From contig NZ_SOCE01000001.1 in the NCBI RefSeq assembly GCF_004365175.1, positions 1,661,154 through 1,725,153 on the forward strand: 64,000 nt of DNA. The letters are read 5' to 3'. How positions within the stretch are numbered: position 1 is the stretch's first letter; the number at the start of each line of letters is the position of its first letter. The notes under the pieces are model-generated. The model worked only from the letters and a program-made list of their open reading frames with translations, searched no databases and was not told the DNA's origin. The position numbers and the translations under genes were made by a program. Shown here piece after piece: positions 34,006-41,848 of the stretch. This DNA comes from Kribbella voronezhensis. GTDB lineage: Bacteria; Actinomycetota; Actinomycetes; Propionibacteriales; Kribbellaceae.

Positions 34006-35019
34006 GTGGAACTCAGCGGTGGCCGCAGGCGGCCCACCATCAAGGACGTGGCGGCTGTCGCCGGCGTTTCGCGCGGCACGGTCTCGCGAGTGCTCAACGG
34101 CGGCCACTGGGTGTCACCCGAGGCACTGACGGCAGTCCAGTCCGCGATCAAGTCAACGGGGTACGCCGCCAACCGGCACGCCCGGAGCCTCGTCACGGGC
34201 CGCGCGAACTCGGTGGCGTTCCTGCTCACCGAACCACAGCAACTCCTCTTCGAGGACCCGAACTTCTCGGTGCTGCTGCGCGGCGCGGCCGACGCCCTGG
34301 CCAAACGCGACATCCCGTTGCTGTTGATGGTCGCCGGAACGCCGGCGGAACGGCGGCACGTCACCGACTACATCACGGCCGGCCACGTCGACGGCGTACT
34401 GGTGATCTCGTCCCACGCCGACGACCCGGTGATCGCTTCGCTGCTGCGCGAGCACATTCCCGTGGTGGCCTGCGGTGTACCGCTCGGGTACGAAGGCCGG
34501 GTCGGCTACGTCGCCGCCGACGACGTGACCGGCGCCCGGGAAATGGTGAGGTATCTCCGCGACTCGGGTCGCCGGCACATCGCCACCATCACCGGGCCGC
34601 TCGACACCCCCGGTGGTGTCCTGCGCCTCAAGGGCTACCGGGAAGAGCTGGGCAGGGCGTACGACGAAGGCTTGGTTGCCCACGGCGACTATTCGAGACT
34701 GGGCGGTCAGCGGGCGATGGCCGACCTGCTCGCCACCCGGCCCGAGATCGACGCGGTCTTCGTCGCCTCCGACCTGATGGCCGCGGGCGCCCTGACCACC
34801 CTGTCCGCCCACGGCAAGCGAGTCCCTGAAGACATCGCGGTCGGTGGTTTCGACGACTCCTGGCTGGCCGCCACCCTGTCGCCCGCGCTGACGACGATGC
34901 GGCAACCCTTCGAGCGGATCAGCAGCGAGATGGTCCGCCTCCTGACCGAGATCGTCGGCGGCGAGCAACCGGCCGCCGTCCTCCTCGCCACCACCCTCGT
35001 CCGCCGCGAATCCGCCTGA
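34006..35019 (+). CDS. LacI family regulator, paralogue 3
   Basis: A 337-residue repressor with helix-turn-helix TIKDVAAVAGVSRGTVSRVL then NGGHWVSPEAL. It is very close to paralogues 1 and 2 through the whole ligand domain (LLFEDPNFSVLLRGAADALA against RLFEDPNFAILLKGCTQALA in paralogue 1). GTG 34006 is chosen: it starts 10 residues before the conserved domain and has a -10 element 7 bases upstream. Operator pair C lies on one side (rhamnogalacturonan operon) and pair D on the other (hydrolase at 35257), making this the most likely regulator of both. Confidence 0.9.
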   Translation: MELSGGRRRPTIKDVAAVAGVSRGTVSRVLNGGHWVSPEALTAVQSAIKSTGYAANRHARSLVTGRANSVAFLLTEPQQLLFEDPNFSVLLRGAADALAKRDIPLLLMVAGTPAERRHVTDYITAGHVDGVLVISSHADDPVIASLLREHIPVVACGVPLGYEGRVGYVAADDVTGAREMVRYLRDSGRRHIATITGPLDTPGGVLRLKGYREELGRAYDEGLVAHGDYSRLGGQRAMADLLATRPEIDAVFVASDLMAAGALTTLSAHGKRVPEDIAVGGFDDSWLAATLSPALTTMRQPFERISSEMVRLLTEIVGGEQPAAVLLATTLVRRESA

Positions 35020-35089
35020 CTCGACGGCTCGACCACGGCTGCGGCCGCCGCGTCCCAGCACGCCGCCATACCCATCGGGTTGACATGGG

Positions 35090-35103
35090 TGGGAGCGTTC
35101 ACA
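35090..35103. promoter_or_regulatory. LacI-type operator D1 (pair D)
   Basis: TGGGAGCGTTCACA, 88 bp centre to centre from D2. TTGACA at 35080-35085 just before it could be a -35 element of an upstream promoter. Confidence 0.65.
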
Positions 35104-35149
35104 CATCTATCCAGGTCATGGCCGCATTGCTGCAAAGCGCATCAGACTC

Positions 35150-35178
35150 TTGACATCCTCTCGGGCGGCTTCAAGACT
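35150..35178 (+). promoter_or_regulatory. Candidate promoter of the alpha/beta hydrolase gene
   Basis: TTGACA at 35150-35155 is followed after 17 bases by AAGACT at 35173-35178. The -35 is a full consensus match; the -10 is weak. Operator D2 overlaps the -10 and start region, as expected for repression. Confidence 0.5.
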
Positions 35179-35192
35179 GTGCACGTTCACAG
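35177..35192. promoter_or_regulatory. LacI-type operator D2 (pair D)
   Basis: CTGTGCACGTTCACAG, palindromic but for one pair and differing by one base from site C2. It lies 64 bases upstream of the hydrolase start, the same distance as C1 from the GH53 gene. Confidence 0.75.
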
Positions 35193-35256
35193 CATGCGAA
35201 ACCGCCCTCAGATCACGCAGGCTCTCCGCCCCCATCTCTGCCTGTTTGGAGTTCAC

Positions 35257-36129
35257 ATGACCATGCGACGTCGTACGTTCCTCAGCATGACTGCCGCCGG
35301 TGCCGGCCTGACACTGCTCGGTGCAGGCGAGGCGCTCGGCACCCTCCTTCCCCAGGCCGCCGCACCGACCACGCCGTTCGCGGTCGGCGTACGCAAGTAC
35401 AACTGGACCCGTGGCAGCCGCCCGTGCACCACCTACGTCTACTACCCCGCCACCGGCACCCCCGGCGGCAGCCCGGTGACCGATGCCCCGGTCGCCGCCG
35501 GTGTCTTCCCGATCTACAACTTCACGCACGGCTTCGGGAGCAGCCCACAGAACTCACTGTTCATCATCCGGGCACTCGCCGCGGCCGGCTTCGTCGTCCC
35601 CGCCCCGTACTTCAACCACAACTTCACCGACGTCAACAACGGCAACACCTCCAAGGACGTCTCGCAGATCCTCACCAACACCCTCGCGCTCAACACCAGC
35701 GGACCGCTGGCCGGGCACATCAACACCGGCATCGGCGTCGGCATCTCCGGTCACTCCCTCGGCGGCATGGTCACCCACGGCCTGCTCACGCGCTGGCCCG
35801 ACCACCGTGTCGTCTCCGCCAACCCGCAGTCCTGCGTCGACATGGGCAACCCCTCCAGCACGGTCTCGGCCAAAGTCTTGTTCGTCCACGGCGACCACGA
35901 CACGACCTGCGCCTATTCCTCAGCCCGCCAGGCCTACAACGAGATCACCTGGCCGAAGGCGTTCCTCACCTTCATCGGCGGCACCCACACCAGCTTCTGG
36001 AGCGACCAGCGCTTCCCGCGGACCGTCGTCGACTGGGCCCGCTGGACCATGTACGGCGACACCGCCGCACGCGACCGCCTGCCGGCCGACGCATCCGGCA
36101 CCAAGATCAAGTGGGAATCCCGCCTCTGA
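35257..36129 (+). CDS. TAT-exported alpha/beta hydrolase
   Basis: A 290-residue hydrolase with a twin-arginine signal (MRRRTFLSMTAAGAG). The nucleophile Ser is in GISGHSLGGM, with Asp in HGDHDTTC and His in IGGTHTSFW completing the triad. FPIYNFTHGFGSSPQNS provides the oxyanion region. The layout resembles the dienelactone hydrolase / polyester hydrolase-like group, so a pectin, feruloyl or acetyl ester is possible; the substrate is not determined. ATG 35257 follows TTGGAG. Operator pair D places it in the same regulon as the rhamnogalacturonan enzymes, which suggests an ester of plant cell wall polysaccharide. Confidence 0.85.
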   Translation: MTMRRRTFLSMTAAGAGLTLLGAGEALGTLLPQAAAPTTPFAVGVRKYNWTRGSRPCTTYVYYPATGTPGGSPVTDAPVAAGVFPIYNFTHGFGSSPQNSLFIIRALAAAGFVVPAPYFNHNFTDVNNGNTSKDVSQILTNTLALNTSGPLAGHINTGIGVGISGHSLGGMVTHGLLTRWPDHRVVSANPQSCVDMGNPSSTVSAKVLFVHGDHDTTCAYSSARQAYNEITWPKAFLTFIGGTHTSFWSDQRFPRTVVDWARWTMYGDTAARDRLPADASGTKIKWESRL

Positions 36130-36142
36130 CGCCTTCAACCAC

Positions 36143-36177
36143 GGGGTACCGCTCGGACGCCAGGCGAGCGGTACCCC
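36143..36177. terminator. Terminator after the alpha/beta hydrolase
   Basis: GGGGTACCGCTCG, a 9-base loop, then CGAGCGGTACCCC, a perfect 13-bp stem followed by AAA. It lies 13 bases beyond the stop, before the convergent LacI gene. Confidence 0.85.
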
Positions 36178-36299
36178 AAACCTACCGACGTACGCGCTGA
36201 CGCCAGACGGCTACGCCGCTGTCGGTCAGCACCTCCAAGGCCCCGTCTCGCCGATGCGGGCCCGCAAGTTCAGCAGCTCCTCGACAGCACGCGAGATGG

Positions 36300-37304
36300 T
36301 CAGCGTTTGGCGGGGCCGGTGCTGTCGCGGATCACCAGGGAAGTGCGGAGGAGCTGGGCGGAGTTCACCGGGGCTGTGCCTTCGGAGATCGCTCGCAGCA
36401 GCAGGTTGGTCGCTTGCTGCGCCATCTCCCGGCTCGGGATCGCCACGGCGGTCAAGGCCGGATGCGTCAGGCCGACGGGAGCTGTGTCGTCGAATCCGAT
36501 CACCGAAACGTCGCCGGGCACCGACCGGCCCGACTCCTTCACCGCCTCGAGCACGCCCAGCGCGAGCAGATCATGTGAAGCGAAGATCGCCGTCAGCGAC
36601 GGATCCGCGGCGAGCGCCGCCTGCGCGGCGGCAAAGCCACCAGCAGGCGTCGCCTCCGGCGGCGCGAAGACCATGTCGTCGCGGACCTGCACCCGATGCT
36701 GCGCGAAGGCGTTCCGGAACCCGGCCAGCCGGCGCTGATGTGTGGGCAACTCGACCACTGCCGCCACCCGCTGGTGGCCCAGACTGCGCAGATGCTTGCC
36801 GGCCAGGAATCCGGCGTGCTCGTAGTCGATGGTCACCACCGGCAGCGAGTCGGGTACCTGCGTCTCCCAAGCACACAAGGCGATCGGGAACCGGGGGTCG
36901 GGCAGCAGCGCGAGCGGATCGGTCAGGTCCCGGTCGCCGGCGATCAGCAGCGCGTCGACCAGCCGGCTGGACAGTCCGGCCAGTTGCCGCTTGGCGCGCT
37001 CGCCGTCGGCGCGCGTCGTACAGAGCACGAGGTGGTAGCCGTGCTCGTCCAGCACGTTCTCGACCTCCTCGACGATCTCGGAGTAGAACGGACTCGCGAC
37101 GGTCGGCACGATCAGGCCCACCGTCATCGTCGTACCGGTCGCCAGCGATCGTGCCACCAGGTTGGGCTTGTAGCCCAGGTCGGCGATCGCCGCGCGGACC
37201 CGCGCCGCCGTGTCCGGGCGGACGGCCGCCCGGCCGGTGACCACGTTCGAGACGGTCTGTTTGGTGACGCCGGCCCGGGTGGCCACGTCCTGCATCGTCA
37301 CCAT
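36300..37304 (-). CDS. LacI family regulator, divergent from the propeller-ricin gene
   Basis: A 334-residue repressor with helix-turn-helix TMQDVATRAGVTKQTVSNVV then TGRAAVRPDTA. The recognition helix (VTKQTVSNV) differs from those of the other LacI proteins here, in keeping with its different operator. The ligand domain is a standard periplasmic-binding-protein fold. It is divergent from the secreted protein at 37496, with two matching inverted repeats (ACCGGTCA..TGAC) between them, so it probably controls that gene and itself. Confidence 0.9.
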   Translation of the reverse strand: MVTMQDVATRAGVTKQTVSNVVTGRAAVRPDTAARVRAAIADLGYKPNLVARSLATGTTMTVGLIVPTVASPFYSEIVEEVENVLDEHGYHLVLCTTRADGERAKRQLAGLSSRLVDALLIAGDRDLTDPLALLPDPRFPIALCAWETQVPDSLPVVTIDYEHAGFLAGKHLRSLGHQRVAAVVELPTHQRRLAGFRNAFAQHRVQVRDDMVFAPPEATPAGGFAAAQAALAADPSLTAIFASHDLLALGVLEAVKESGRSVPGDVSVIGFDDTAPVGLTHPALTAVAIPSREMAQQATNLLLRAISEGTAPVNSAQLLRTSLVIRDSTGPAKR

Positions 37305-37322
37305 CGGGCAACCTCATCTGTT

Positions 37323-37344
37323 GGACCGGTCAACTGACTGGTCC
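37323..37344. promoter_or_regulatory. Operator 1 of the divergent LacI/propeller-ricin pair
   Basis: GGACCGGTCAACTGACTGGTCC is a 22-base imperfect palindrome (GGACC.GTCA..TGAC.GGTCC), 19 bases upstream of the LacI start. The core ACCGGTCAAxTGACT is repeated at 37426. Confidence 0.68.
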
Positions 37345-37425
37345 GAGTATCGGTCCCAGCGCAACCGACCGTCAACCGCGAGACGCCTTAGGAAGCACAT
37401 TTTTCTATTCAGCTCGATCTTGTTT

Positions 37426-37443
37426 ACCGGTCAAATGACTCGT
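37426..37443. promoter_or_regulatory. Operator 2 of the divergent LacI/propeller-ricin pair
   Basis: ACCGGTCAAATGACTCGT shares the core GTCA..TGAC with operator 1, 101 bp centre to centre from it, and lies 52 bases upstream of the GTG at 37496. Confidence 0.65.
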
Positions 37444-37495
37444 ACTGTCCCGCTAACCCGCAGAGACGGCGACGTCCCGACCCCAAGGAGTTCTC

Positions 37496-39688
37496 GTGTC
37501 ACGTTCTCGGAAGACAGCTGTGGTGGCGCTGGCAGGCCTGGGGATTGTCGTCGGCGGGATCGGTTCGGCGGCGTCGGCGACGCCACCGACCGCGACGTAC
37601 ACCATCAGCGTCGGCGCCAAGGGCACCTGGAGCACGCCCACCGACACCCCGGCCGGCACGTACATCGACAAGGACGGGACGTTCTACTTCCAGCAGTCCG
37701 CGGCGCTGTACGGCGCTACGGAGCCGCGCAAGTGGGACTTCTACACCGGCAGCAACCTCGACACCGCCACCAAGTCGAGCGTCCTCAGCAACGCGATCAA
37801 TCCGGCCAACTCCAGCGACAAGAACAACGACACCACCTGGCGCTGCAACAACAGCCCGACGGGGCTCGAGGCAACCTTCGCTCCGGCCGGCTCGGGTTAC
37901 TCGCAGAAGAACTTCTGTGACCTGGCCGGGGTCTGGGTCGACCCGGACACCGGCGACTGGTACGGACTGGTGCACAACGAGTTCACGCCGCAGCCGTTCG
38001 GCGACGGGCTGCACTACGACGCGATCGACTACGCCGTCTCCACCGACCAGGGCAAGACCTGGACGATCAAGAGCCACGTCATCACCTCGCCGTACAGCAC
38101 GAAACGCAACGACAGTACGGCGTTCCCGAACCAGACCTACTCGTACGGCGACGGCGACCAGCGGCTGTTCGTCGACACCGCGTCCGGCTACTTCTACGTG
38201 TACTACGGCTCGCGGATCATCGACAAGTCGGGCGGCTGGAAGAACTTCCGGCAGCACGTCGCCCGGGCCAAGATGTCGGCGAAGATGGCACCCGGCTCGT
38301 GGCAGAAGTGGTACGACGGGTCGTGGTCGCAGGCCGGCGTCGGTGGCCTCGAGAGCAACCTCGTCCCGGTCGACGCCGCGAATCCCAACGGCTACACGCC
38401 GTTGGCGAAGGAGTACAACCCGGCCAGCACCGGCAGCGTGGACCAGCAAGTTGCCGCAGGCACCCTTTCGCCGACCTCGCCGCTCTTCGTGATGGACATC
38501 GCCTACGACGCCTACCTCGGTCTCTACATCGGCGAGCCGCAGGCGGTACGACAGGACGGCAACGAGCCGCAGCACTTCTACGTCACCGACGATTTGACCA
38601 GTCAGAAGTGGTACTCCATCGGCGACACCGGCAGCTACACCACGGCCTCGTGGTACCGCTGGTTCCTGGACAGCGTGAACAAGACGAGCTCCACGATCAT
38701 CGGCAAGAGCTTCCGCTCGTACTGTTCCTTCGGCTGCTCCGGCGGCTCGTCCGGCGAGTACGTCAACCTCACGGTCACCTCGACCTCCCCCGCCGCCGCA
38801 CCCTTCGACCTGACCAAGACCTATCGGATCGCCAGTGCCGGCGGCCGGATCCTCACCCAGCAATCCGGGACCACGGCAACCACGTCCGTCGGCACCGCGT
38901 CGGGCTCGGCCCTCGAAGCCTGGTACTTCGTTGCCGCCGGCGACGGTTCGTACCAGATCCGCAACTCGTCGACCGGCCAGGCGCTCGGTATCGACGCCGG
39001 TACGACGAGCAGTCGCGCCTGGGGCACCAAGCCGAGCGTCACCGCGGTCGGGTCGACGGCCGGCCAGCAATGGTGGCTGATCAAGAACACCGGCGGGACC
39101 TTCCGTTTCGTCAACCGGCACAGCGGTCTGGTCCTCGGCCTCTCCGCGGACTCCGGCCGCTTCGCCGAGACCACCCCGACCCGGGACTGGACCAACACGA
39201 CCGGTAACGCCGTCGGCGGCACCCGCACGGGGGCCGAGCAGACCCTGGCCGTGACCGCGGTCGGAACTGCACCCCAGAACCTCAACGGCGTACACACCGT
39301 CACCACCAGCGGGAAGGCGCTCGACGACCCCGACCGCAGCACCGTCGCGGGGACGCAACTGATCACCTGGACCAGCCACGGCGACACCAATCAGCAGTGG
39401 ACTTTCACCCAGCAGGCCGATGGTTCCTACACGCTGAAGAACAACTCCTCCGGCCTCTGCGCCGACGTCAACGGCGGCGCGACCACCGCCGGTACGGCCA
39501 TCATCCAGTGGACCTGCACCGGCAACCCGAACCAGCACTGGATCGCCACCAAACTCGCCAACGGCGCCTACACGCTCAAGTCGGTCAGCAGTGGCCTCCT
39601 TGTCACCACCGCCTCCAGCACCGACGGCGCGAAGGTCACACAACAGCCCGACACCACCGACCCGCTCCAGCAATGGACGATCAGCTAA
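37496..39688 (+). CDS. Secreted propeller-like protein with tandem ricin-type (CBM13-like) domains; unassigned glycosidase candidate
   Basis: A 730-residue exported protein. After a Sec signal (to about 29), residues 40-425 form an aromatic, beta-rich region with STDQGKTWTI (Asp-box-like), GDGDQRLFVDT, YFYVYYGSR and DAYLGLYIGEPQ, suggesting a five-bladed propeller or sialidase-like fold. I could not place it in a known GH family. Residues about 435-580 and 595-730 are two beta-trefoils, the second with three QxW repeats (NQQWTF, NQHWIA, LQQWTI). GTG 37496 follows AAGGAG. Its dedicated LacI regulator and operators imply a specific sugar substrate. Acidic residues in SYGDGDQRLF and CDLAGVWVDPDTGDWYG are candidate catalytic positions. 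Confidence 0.8.
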   Translation: MSRSRKTAVVALAGLGIVVGGIGSAASATPPTATYTISVGAKGTWSTPTDTPAGTYIDKDGTFYFQQSAALYGATEPRKWDFYTGSNLDTATKSSVLSNAINPANSSDKNNDTTWRCNNSPTGLEATFAPAGSGYSQKNFCDLAGVWVDPDTGDWYGLVHNEFTPQPFGDGLHYDAIDYAVSTDQGKTWTIKSHVITSPYSTKRNDSTAFPNQTYSYGDGDQRLFVDTASGYFYVYYGSRIIDKSGGWKNFRQHVARAKMSAKMAPGSWQKWYDGSWSQAGVGGLESNLVPVDAANPNGYTPLAKEYNPASTGSVDQQVAAGTLSPTSPLFVMDIAYDAYLGLYIGEPQAVRQDGNEPQHFYVTDDLTSQKWYSIGDTGSYTTASWYRWFLDSVNKTSSTIIGKSFRSYCSFGCSGGSSGEYVNLTVTSTSPAAAPFDLTKTYRIASAGGRILTQQSGTTATTSVGTASGSALEAWYFVAAGDGSYQIRNSSTGQALGIDAGTTSSRAWGTKPSVTAVGSTAGQQWWLIKNTGGTFRFVNRHSGLVLGLSADSGRFAETTPTRDWTNTTGNAVGGTRTGAEQTLAVTAVGTAPQNLNGVHTVTTSGKALDDPDRSTVAGTQLITWTSHGDTNQQWTFTQQADGSYTLKNNSSGLCADVNGGATTAGTAIIQWTCTGNPNQHWIATKLANGAYTLKSVSSGLLVTTASSTDGAKVTQQPDTTDPLQQWTIS

Positions 39689-40869
39689 GTGCGTTTCGGC
39701 CAGGTGAGTGCGGTGACGACGATGGATCCGGCGGTCAGCGCGATGCCGAACCAGAAGACGCTCCGCACTCCCGCATGGTCGGCGAACAGGCCACCGACCA
39801 GCGCGCCCAGGGCGATCGAGGTGTTGTAGGCCATGGTGTTGAGTGACATCGCGGCTTCGAACGTACTGGGCGCGGCGGCTTGGGTGAGGTTGAGCTGACA
39901 CAGCTGCACGATGCCGAAGGACATGCCCCACAAGGTGACCGCGACGACTGCGGCAGCAAGCTGGTGACCGGCCGTCAGCAGCAACAGCAACGACACCACC
40001 ACGCCCCCGCTGCCGACGACGAAACCGGCACGGAAGTTGCTGGTGACAACATGTCCGGCGAGGAAGTTCCCGGCCGCGCCACCGATCCCGTACAGCATCA
40101 CCAAGATGGTGACGGCGGTCGGTGTCGTGGCGGACTCGCCCTCGAGGAACGGCCTGATGAAGGTGTACGCCCCGAAGTGGCCGAGGACGAACAAGACGAC
40201 CATGACCATCACCAGTCGAAGCTGTGCGTTCGCGCGCGGCAGCCCGAACACCGCCCGGACCGGTACGGCGTTGTCGGACGGCAGGGACGGGACGAGGACG
40301 GCGACCGCGGCGAGGACGAGAAGACTCAGACCGGCCCAGATCAGGAACGTCCTGCGCCAGCCGGTGAGGCTCTCGACGAAGATGCCGAGCGGGATGCCCA
40401 CGACAGCGGCGATGGAGATGCCGGACATCACCACCGCCGCTGCCCGGCCGGCCAGCGGTCCCGGCACCATCCGCATCGCCATGCTGACCCCGATGGCCCA
40501 GAACACCCCGCTGGCGAAGCCCATCACCAGGCGGGTCGTCAGCACCAACGGGAAACTCGGGGCAACGGCGGTGACGAGGTTCCCCAGCGTCAGCACCACC
40601 AGCAGCAGCGAGAGCAGGAGCCGGCGGTTGACCCGCCGGGTCCAGGCCACGATGAAGGGAACGCCGAGGCCTGCCGATACGCCGTACAAGGTGACCATCA
40701 GGCCGGCGACTCCCACCGGGACCCGCAAGCTGGAACTCAGCGGGGTGAGAAGGCCGACGGGCATCAGTTCGGTGGTCAGGAAGACGAAGAGACTCGCGGT
40801 GATCGCGGCGACGCCGAACCAGGCTTTCCCGGTCGCCTGCGGCTGGTGAGTCATCGATCGGTGCGTCAT
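39685..40869 (-). CDS. MFS transporter (DHA1-like)
   Basis: A 394-residue membrane protein with about 12 helices. LTTELMPVGLLTPLSSSL in the first helix and GASGVFWAIG-like motifs (RLVMGFASGVFWAIGVSMAM) fit the sugar-efflux / drug:H+ antiporter AraJ-type subgroup. The stop overlaps the end of the ricin-type gene by 4 bases. A LysR gene is divergent and likely controls it. Export of arabinose-type sugars or of drugs are both possible. Confidence 0.87.
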   Translation of the reverse strand: MTHRSMTHQPQATGKAWFGVAAITASLFVFLTTELMPVGLLTPLSSSLRVPVGVAGLMVTLYGVSAGLGVPFIVAWTRRVNRRLLLSLLLVVLTLGNLVTAVAPSFPLVLTTRLVMGFASGVFWAIGVSMAMRMVPGPLAGRAAAVVMSGISIAAVVGIPLGIFVESLTGWRRTFLIWAGLSLLVLAAVAVLVPSLPSDNAVPVRAVFGLPRANAQLRLVMVMVVLFVLGHFGAYTFIRPFLEGESATTPTAVTILVMLYGIGGAAGNFLAGHVVTSNFRAGFVVGSGGVVVSLLLLLTAGHQLAAAVVAVTLWGMSFGIVQLCQLNLTQAAAPSTFEAAMSLNTMAYNTSIALGALVGGLFADHAGVRSVFWFGIALTAGSIVVTALTWPKRT

Positions 40870-40894
40870 TCCAGCAGTCTCGGCCGAGCGCTAT

Positions 40895-40928
40895 TGATGA
40901 GTCCAACACATGCTCTTCATCTCATCGA
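40895..40928. promoter_or_regulatory. Possible LysR site and leaderless promoter region
   Basis: GATGAG at 40896-40901 and CTCATC at 40921-40926 form a spaced inverted repeat in the MFS/LysR divergent gap. TAAGAT at 40937-40942, 6 bases before GTG 40949, is a good -10 for a leaderless LysR transcript. Confidence 0.35.
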
Positions 40929-40948
40929 TCGTGATTTAAGATAGATGG

Positions 40949-41818
40949 GTGGAACTGCAGCAGTTGCGCTATGTCCTTGCGGTCGCGGAGACCAACAGCT
41001 TCACGCAGGCTGCCCGCCGCTGCCTGGTGGTGCAGTCCGCGCTCAGCCATCAGATCGCCCGGCTGGAGCGCGAGCTGGGCACCAGGCTCTTCGAGCGCAC
41101 CAGCCGCAGAGTGCGGCTGACCCCCGCGGGCACGGCCTTCCTGCCGGCCGCGCGACAGTGCCTCGATGCGGCCGACCGAGCGGCAGCCGAGGCTGCCGCG
41201 GCTGTCGGTGAGATCCGCGGGCGGCTCGCCGTCGGACTGATCCCGACGGTCGCCGCCGTCGACATCCCCGCTGCGCTGGGCACGTTCCGTGAGCAGCACC
41301 CGGACGTCCGCATCTCGCTGCGGGTGGGCGCGAGCGAGGATCTTGTCGAGCAGGTGAAGGAAGGAAGCATCGAGCTGGCCTTCCTCGGACTGCCGACGAC
41401 GGCGCGGCCGACCGGTGTCGAGGCACGCGAACTCGCCCGCGACCGGCTCGTCGCCGTGGTCGCACCGGACCACCCGCTCGCGGGACAGGCCACCGTCAGT
41501 CTTCGCAGGCTCTCCAAAGAGGTCTTCGTCGACCTGCCCGCCAGAACGGCCGGCCGCGCGCAAACCGACCAGGCCTTCCAGGCTGCCGGCCTGGACCGGG
41601 ACGTCGCCTTCGAGGTCACCTCCGCCGATTTCATGGCCCGGCTGATCGCCGCGGGCCTCGGCGTCGGCCTGTTCGCCAGCAGCTACGCGCCACAGCTGAC
41701 AGGAGTGATCACGATCGAAGTCACCGACGCACCAGCCCGCATCGAGTACGTCGTCTGGAGCCCCACCGGCCGCACGCCGGCAGCGACCGCCTTCTTGACC
41801 TTGCTCGACATCCGGTGA
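40949..41818 (+). CDS. LysR family transcriptional regulator
   Basis: A 289-residue regulator. The winged helix-turn-helix lies at residues 1-60 (LQQLRYVLAVAETNSFTQAA, ALSHQIARLERELGTRLFER). The effector domain of two alpha/beta lobes starts near residue 90 (GRLAVGLIPTVAAVDIP). GTG 40949 lacks a Shine-Dalgarno but has a -10-like TAAGAT 6 bases upstream. It is divergent from the MFS exporter, the usual arrangement for control of an efflux gene. Confidence 0.9.
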   Translation: MELQQLRYVLAVAETNSFTQAARRCLVVQSALSHQIARLERELGTRLFERTSRRVRLTPAGTAFLPAARQCLDAADRAAAEAAAAVGEIRGRLAVGLIPTVAAVDIPAALGTFREQHPDVRISLRVGASEDLVEQVKEGSIELAFLGLPTTARPTGVEARELARDRLVAVVAPDHPLAGQATVSLRRLSKEVFVDLPARTAGRAQTDQAFQAAGLDRDVAFEVTSADFMARLIAAGLGVGLFASSYAPQLTGVITIEVTDAPARIEYVVWSPTGRTPAATAFLTLLDIR

Positions 41819-41848
41819 GGCATGAGCCGGCAGTGGGATCATGGCGGG

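Noticed and set aside
37499..40909. 1136-residue open frame on the minus strand
   Set aside because: It spans the ricin-type gene, the MFS gene and their junction, and reads as Arg/Gly/Val-rich low-similarity sequence. It is a shadow produced by high GC codon bias opposite real genes.
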